NCBI GenBank assembly: GCA_937871355.1
Contig: CALMPX010000475.1
Coordinates: 1-19,087, forward strand
Reading direction: 5' to 3'
DNA: 19,087 nucleotides
From: an uncultured Bdellovibrio sp.
GTDB lineage: Bacteria; Bdellovibrionota; Bdellovibrionia; Bdellovibrionales; Bdellovibrionaceae
Below the pieces are notes generated by a model. That model was given only the letters and a program-made list of their open reading frames with translations. It was not told the DNA's origin and searched no databases. This document shows, piece by piece, positions 15,055 through 19,087 of the stretch (position 1 is the first letter of the stretch; each line of letters starts with the position of its first letter). The position numbers were made by a program, and so were the translations under genes.

Positions 15055-16464
15055 TTATGGTTTAACGAATGTATTGTCTTCGTCACCAAGTACGTTAACG
15101 ATCACGGTCGTACCACTTTTTTGAGCATTTTGTTCTAATTGCGATACAATTTTTTGATAACTTGTTGGCTTATCCCAATTGATCAAAGCGTTGTAAGCAA
15201 TCATGGCGTTATTTGCATTAAATGAAAATAACGATGGTAATACGTTGTTGATAAGATCTAAACTTTTTGTTCCATTTGGGTCCATGGCTTTATTTAATTC
15301 AGACTTCTGTTTAAAAAATGGAAGCGTGTAATACGAGTAGCTATTACAACCCGCCCAGTAAACTAATTGATAATTTGTCGTCAAACTATAGAAATCAGGA
15401 TTATTATGGACAATGTATGAAAAGTTCTGCGCATCAAAGCCCGATCCAACACGAGAATGGCCGAACCAACCAAAAAAGGCGTCATGGTCATGAGCGTAAC
15501 TTTTCGCAAATAATTCCATTTGATCGATGCCGGCTGAAGCGACTACTTTTATATCTACTTTGACGCCATTTTTAGAACCGGTATAGCGGTACCCGATTAA
15601 GCTATCTGGTGATGCCGGATTTAAATATTCTTTTTGTAAAATAGCCGTCTTAGTCAATTTTAAAGCTTTCGCTTCTTTGTCCATAAACTTCGTGAATTTG
15701 CGATATTCATACATTCCTGAATCGCTGTCATTATCTGGATTAGCATTTTCAACATCCTCAACATATCCAAACGCAAAAGTCGCTTGCAGATTGTTGGTGA
15801 CTCCATTGCTATTAATCATATTTTGGTATTCAGGATAAGTCTCAGTTTGATTTACTGTTTGTTTGCCTAAATTAATTTGAATCATTTGATAATCAACGTT
15901 TAATTGATGATCGCAACCTGATCTTTTAGGATCCCAAAAATACCAGAAGAAGCTCTCTGTTTGATGTTCTGGATCTGAGTCTGTGCATTCTAACCAGTTG
16001 GGAGTGATCAAAGATTGACTGTCAAAAGGTAATGGAAGTTGCGCGTAGGATTTCTTGTTCAAACTTGTTTCAGAAAGAATCCATGTTCCTTTGTATACGA
16101 ATGGAACAACTAATTGATCGTCTTGTTGGACGGCTTGATTCCAATCCATGGTAATAACTGAATTTAATTTCATCCCACCTAAATAACGATTTGTCAGTGG
16201 TCCAAATAAATATTTTACATTCATTTGAGCTATGCGGAGCATTTCATCTTTATAATAAGTTTCTGTAGCTACTTCATCGAGCGTGAAGCTTTTAGTTTTA
16301 GCTACGGCTGTAAACGAAACTTCATATTCTGAACCATTGTAAGAATATAAACCAGCTGTTTGTTCTGAAAGTGTTTCCATTTTCTTCGGTTCATCTTTTT
16401 TATTACATCCAACAAAAAAAGCGAACGACAAAGTTAGAGCTGCGATTATTTTCGCATTAACCAT
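15055..16464 (-). CDS. Predicted lipoprotein with possible clan-CD-like His/Cys pair
   Basis: The N-terminus is a lipoprotein signal: short, hydrophobic, ending FVGC with Cys20 as the lipidated residue, then a polar linker. The 469-residue protein should be anchored in a membrane facing the periplasm or outside. The central part (about 45-290) is beta-rich with no family I recognise. Near the C-terminus, WFGHSRVGSGFD (His336) is followed 37 residues later by YQLVYWAGCNSY (Cys373). A histidine after a hydrophobic strand and a cysteine at the end of the next are arranged as in caspase/gingipain-fold (clan CD) peptidases. That resemblance is an inference; it could be an inactive relative. AGGAGG lies six bases before the ATG. 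It shares a bidirectional terminator with the repeat-protein gene. Confidence 0.82.
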   Translation of the reverse strand: MVNAKIIAALTLSFAFFVGCNKKDEPKKMETLSEQTAGLYSYNGSEYEVSFTAVAKTKSFTLDEVATETYYKDEMLRIAQMNVKYLFGPLTNRYLGGMKLNSVITMDWNQAVQQDDQLVVPFVYKGTWILSETSLNKKSYAQLPLPFDSQSLITPNWLECTDSDPEHQTESFFWYFWDPKRSGCDHQLNVDYQMIQINLGKQTVNQTETYPEYQNMINSNGVTNNLQATFAFGYVEDVENANPDNDSDSGMYEYRKFTKFMDKEAKALKLTKTAILQKEYLNPASPDSLIGYRYTGSKNGVKVDIKVVASAGIDQMELFAKSYAHDHDAFFGWFGHSRVGSGFDAQNFSYIVHNNPDFYSLTTNYQLVYWAGCNSYSYYTLPFFKQKSELNKAMDPNGTKSLDLINNVLPSLFSFNANNAMIAYNALINWDKPTSYQKIVSQLEQNAQKSGTTVIVNVLGDEDNTFVKP

Positions 16465-16469
16465 AATAA

Positions 16470-16475
16470 CCTCCT
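16470..16475 (-). promoter_or_regulatory. Strong Shine-Dalgarno of the lipoprotein gene
   Basis: Plus-strand CCTCCT reads AGGAGG on the minus strand, five bases before the ATG (16462-16464). It is the best ribosome site in the window and suggests high expression. Confidence 0.9.
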
Positions 16476-16510
16476 ATGGGATTGAGGCGAATATCGTAGA
16501 TATGAAAATG

Positions 16511-16541
16511 AAATTCAAGTAGTACTTGAAAGCTTGAATTT
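16511..16541. repeat. Overlapping inverted repeats with three TTCAAG/CTTGAA half-sites
   Basis: AAATTCAAG (16511-16519) and CTTGAATTT (16533-16541) are perfect 9-base arms. Nested inside, TTCAAGT and ACTTGAA (16514-16530) form a second perfect palindrome. It lies between the end of the permease operon and the start of the lipoprotein gene, both on the minus strand. It may be a weak AT-rich terminator of the operon, since T-rich bases follow on that strand, or an operator of the lipoprotein gene. Confidence 0.5.
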
Positions 16542-16552
16542 TAGGCATGTAT

Positions 16553-17410
16553 TTAATACTCAACAAACCGAGGAGCTGAGCTTTTATTTTTGTAAAAGAC
16601 CAGCACCAAAAGCGTTATAAGATAAGGCATCGACTGAATGAGCTCATTGGGAATTTTAAAACTCAGTTGCAAGCTCTGAATATATATTTGTAATGCTTCT
16701 GTCAGAGCAAAGAAGACAACCACAAGCCAAGCACGTCCTAAACGCCAACCGGCGAAGATCACCGCGGCTAAGGCGATAAATCCCCGCCCCGCGCTCATCA
16801 TTGGAGAATAGGAAGACGCAAGGTAAGTTGAAAGAATGGCTCCACCCACGGACGTCATAGCCGCCGAAAATGTGATAGCCATCCAGCGCACTTTGGTTGG
16901 ATTCACCCCTACACTTTGTAACACGTCGCTATTTTGTCCAGCGAATTTAATTTCCAAACCCCACCGCGAGCGTTCCGCTAAAAAATAACTTAAACCTAAC
17001 AAAGCTGCCGTTAAGACATAGGGATAAATCTGAGCCATAATTCCCGCGTTATCTATATTTAATGACGGCGTGGATCCCGTTGAATCGAAAATATTTTTAC
17101 TGATAATAGGAATCACACCCATCACCAACAAATTTAAAGCTGTTCCCACGACGATGGCATTCGCTTTTAATTTCAAAACGAGCAGACTAAATAACTGTGA
17201 AACTAAAACACCTAATACGATAGCGATGACATATCCCCATACAACAGAATGAGAAAAATAGCTGACCGTGGCCGCGGTGAAGGCCCCTGTTAATAAATAA
17301 GCCTCTAAAGAAATTTGAGCAATTCCCGTTTTTTCTGTGAAGTAACCACCACTGGCTGCGAGCAAAACCGGCAATGAAAGTCTTAATGTCGATAAAATAA
17401 TATCTATCAT
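16553..17410 (-). CDS. Nucleoside-type ABC importer permease (NupQ/YufQ-like)
   Basis: A 285-residue inner-membrane permease of the BPD_transp_2 (LivHM-like) family, with about eight to nine hydrophobic segments. SGGYFTEKTGIAQISLE near the N-terminus, the loop WGLEIKFAGQNSDVLQSVGV, and GRGFIALAAVIFAGWRLG near 209-226 are typical of the second permease of BMP-dependent importers (B. subtilis NupOPQ and relatives), which carry nucleosides or related purine compounds. It begins four bases after the stop of the first permease, and with it and the dual ATPase forms an operon read on the minus strand. The usual substrate-binding BMP lipoprotein is not in the window and may lie beyond the right edge. 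Family is firm; the exact substrate is inferred. Confidence 0.9.
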   Translation of the reverse strand: MIDIILSTLRLSLPVLLAASGGYFTEKTGIAQISLEAYLLTGAFTAATVSYFSHSVVWGYVIAIVLGVLVSQLFSLLVLKLKANAIVVGTALNLLVMGVIPIISKNIFDSTGSTPSLNIDNAGIMAQIYPYVLTAALLGLSYFLAERSRWGLEIKFAGQNSDVLQSVGVNPTKVRWMAITFSAAMTSVGGAILSTYLASSYSPMMSAGRGFIALAAVIFAGWRLGRAWLVVVFFALTEALQIYIQSLQLSFKIPNELIQSMPYLITLLVLVFYKNKSSAPRFVEY

Positions 17411-17414
17411 AAGA

Positions 17415-18452
17415 CTACCCTTTTAACTTTTTGAAAAATTGTTTCACTGAACTTTCAAAATAAACCGCAGCGCCGACAGATAAAATAATAACCGCTTGAA
17501 TCACTTTTGAATAATCTCTGGTTAAATGCATCGTCTCTAAATCGAGGTCCGAAGCTCCTTTATGCAGAACTGCAATGACAAACGAGGAAAAAATAATGCC
17601 AATGGGATGGCCTTGCGCAAGAAGGGCCACCACAATGCCCAAAAAACCATAGGCCGCGGAGAATCCTATTTTATACTGCAAAGTATTTCCTAAAACTTCA
17701 GTTAATCCAACGAAAGCTGAAAAGACACCGGCCAAACTTAGAACAAGAAAAATGATCTTTCGAGAAGAGATCCCGGCCCGTTCCGCCGCACTCGGATTTT
17801 CTCCATAGGCTTTTATTTCTAATCCCCACTTGGTTTTATTTTCTAAAATCCAAACCAGCAAAGAACAAATCACGGCGATCATGAGGAACGAACTGACCGG
17901 AGCTCCATCAAAATAAACTTTTAATGGGTCTTTTAAAAAGCCTTGTATAGATTCAGAAACGAGCGCACTTTCTGGATTTTGTGACTGAGGATTTTGATAA
18001 AAATTTAAAACGACATAAGAAGCCAAAGCGGCAAAAATAAAATTAAGCATAATCGCCACGACCACTTCATGACTATTCCGGTAGGCTTTAAAAGCGGCAA
18101 CGATCCATGAACTGATTACGCCGATAAGAAGAGTGAGTGTTACTACGGTAAAATAATTGACGTTGATCGATTGACCAACAACAGCTGCGATCATAGCTGT
18201 TAATAAAATCTGTCCTTCGGTGCCTAAGTTAAATAAGCCCGCCTTAAACGGAATAGAAAAAGCCAGTCCAGAAAAAATCAATACAGTGACGTAATATAAG
18301 GTTAACCCCATATCAAACTTAGACTGATAAAAGCTTCCGCCTAAAACTTTTAAAAAATGAATGGGACTTTCGTTAAAAAACAAAACCATCACCGAGCAAA
18401 TCATAAGTCCAACAATCAAACCTAAAATAGCCGCAAAATTAATATTCTTCAT
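17415..18452 (-). CDS. Nucleoside-type ABC importer permease (NupP/YufP-like)
   Basis: A 345-residue inner-membrane permease of the BPD_transp_2 family with about nine hydrophobic segments. AGLFNLGTEGQILL near 69-83 is the hallmark of the first permease of BMP-type importers, and WGLEIKAYGENPSAAERAGIS in the second half is the cytoplasmic loop that contacts the ATPase. GFLGIVVALLAQGHPIG is also typical. Its ATG (18450-18452) overlaps the TGA of the ATPase gene by four bases and the second permease follows after four bases, so the three are coupled. It differs from the following permease in its longer periplasmic loop (about 150-185). Nucleoside transport is inferred from family relatives. Confidence 0.92.
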   Translation of the reverse strand: MKNINFAAILGLIVGLMICSVMVLFFNESPIHFLKVLGGSFYQSKFDMGLTLYYVTVLIFSGLAFSIPFKAGLFNLGTEGQILLTAMIAAVVGQSINVNYFTVVTLTLLIGVISSWIVAAFKAYRNSHEVVVAIMLNFIFAALASYVVLNFYQNPQSQNPESALVSESIQGFLKDPLKVYFDGAPVSSFLMIAVICSLLVWILENKTKWGLEIKAYGENPSAAERAGISSRKIIFLVLSLAGVFSAFVGLTEVLGNTLQYKIGFSAAYGFLGIVVALLAQGHPIGIIFSSFVIAVLHKGASDLDLETMHLTRDYSKVIQAVIILSVGAAVYFESSVKQFFKKLKG

Positions 18453-19087
18453 AAAGCCTTCGCCCCGTTCATAATCAAACTGATTTCTGAACTGCTAATT
18501 TGTCCATTTTTATAGGGTCCATGAAGCTGACCTTTGTAAATCACTGCGATACGATCACTAATCTTCATGAGCTCATCAAAGTCCGACGTCACCAACAGGA
18601 TACTCGCTCCACGCTCAAGTTCATGGAAGAATTTTTGATAAATGATTTCTTGCGCTCCAATATCCACTCCTCGTGTTGGATGGGCCGCCAAAATAATATC
18701 AGGTTGATGGTAAAGCTCTTTACCAATCACAAACTTTTGTTGATTACCACCAGAAAATCTTTCCATAGACATATTTATATCAGGCGGTTGCACATTCCAA
18801 TCTTGCATCACTGTTTCTAAAGCGTTTTTAATTTTTTGAATATTAGGGAATCCGAATCGATAGAATTCTTTGTTATTTTTAATTAAAAAATGATCTATTA
18901 AATTTAGTTTTTTAAAAATGCCAAATCGAAAACGATCTTCGGTAATATCAGCTAACTTTAATTTTTTGTTTTTCGTTTCTCGAATAAAATTTTGGATCAA
19001 TTCGGCTTGGCCATTACCTTCTATGCCATAGATTCCCAATATTTCTGACTTCATTAATGGAAAAGATAAACATTGATAATCAATATG
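18449..19087 (-). CDS. Nucleoside-type ABC importer ATPase, C-terminal half (runs off window)
   Basis: This is the second nucleotide-binding half of a fused dual ATPase of about 510 residues (NupO/YufO/RbsA type). The frame stays open to the window edge and reads CLSFPLMKSEILGIYGIEGNGQ, matching the start of the second domain; the ATG at 19054 is therefore internal and the gene begins beyond the window. Visible are the degenerate Walker-A-like GIEGNGQ, signature FSGGNQQK, the Walker B region IILAAHPTRGVD, and a switch region VTSDFDEL with Asp in place of His. These changes are normal for the second half of this family, where ATP hydrolysis is thought to depend on the other site. It would energise the two downstream permeases. 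Confidence 0.92.
   Translation of the reverse strand, partial: HIDYQCLSFPLMKSEILGIYGIEGNGQAELIQNFIRETKNKKLKLADITEDRFRFGIFKKLNLIDHFLIKNNKEFYRFGFPNIQKIKNALETVMQDWNVQPPDINMSMERFSGGNQQKFVIGKELYHQPDIILAAHPTRGVDIGAQEIIYQKFFHELERGASILLVTSDFDELMKISDRIAVIYKGQLHGPYKNGQISSSEISLIMNGAKAL

Noticed and set aside
19052..19054. ATG at 19054 as the start of a short 201-residue ATPase
   Set aside because: The frame is open to the window edge and the residues before this Met match the linker into the second ATPase domain, so the gene continues outside the window.

Overview
The window looks like chromosomal DNA from an AT-rich Gram-negative bacterium. The best guess is a Bdellovibrio-like lineage (Bdellovibrionota or related 'delta' group), judged from the short tightly packed genes, signal peptides and a lipobox, a type IV prepilin-like protein, SelO, and secreted Cys-repeat proteins of a style seen there. 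This assignment is an inference. No tRNA, rRNA, CRISPR array, transposase or phage gene is visible, and no stretch over 300 bases lacks a gene.

Arginine biosynthesis (1-5343). argC, argJ and argB are on the minus strand with ATGA stop/start overlaps. argG and argH are divergent on the plus strand. The argC-argG gap carries two ARG-box-like palindromes placed over a candidate promoter on each side, which fits ArgR-type repression of both arms. argB stops at codon 111, inside the conserved GLSG region, and the next bases read plausibly in another frame, so a one-base deletion is suspected.

Cell surface and export (5353-8920). A minus-strand prepilin-like protein with a Cys-rich C-terminus converges on argH. 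It is followed by a plus-strand three-gene ABC-2 exporter (one ATPase, two related permeases) with overlapping genes.

Hydrolase and SelO (8924-12511, minus strand). A secreted alpha/beta hydrolase of about 690 codons is split by a single in-frame TAA into an N-terminal catalytic part and a C-terminal beta-rich part. The selO start codon directly abuts the stop of the C-terminal part (TAGATG), so they probably share a transcript.

Secreted repeat protein and lipoprotein (12715-16464). A 753-residue secreted protein consists mostly of ten tandem Cys-rich repeats of about 56 residues. It converges, through a bidirectional terminator, on a minus-strand lipoprotein with a possible clan-CD-like His/Cys pair.

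Nucleoside-type ABC importer (16553-19087, minus strand). Two permeases and the C-terminal half of the dual ATPase of a BMP/NupOPQ-type importer are present. The ATPase runs off the window edge.
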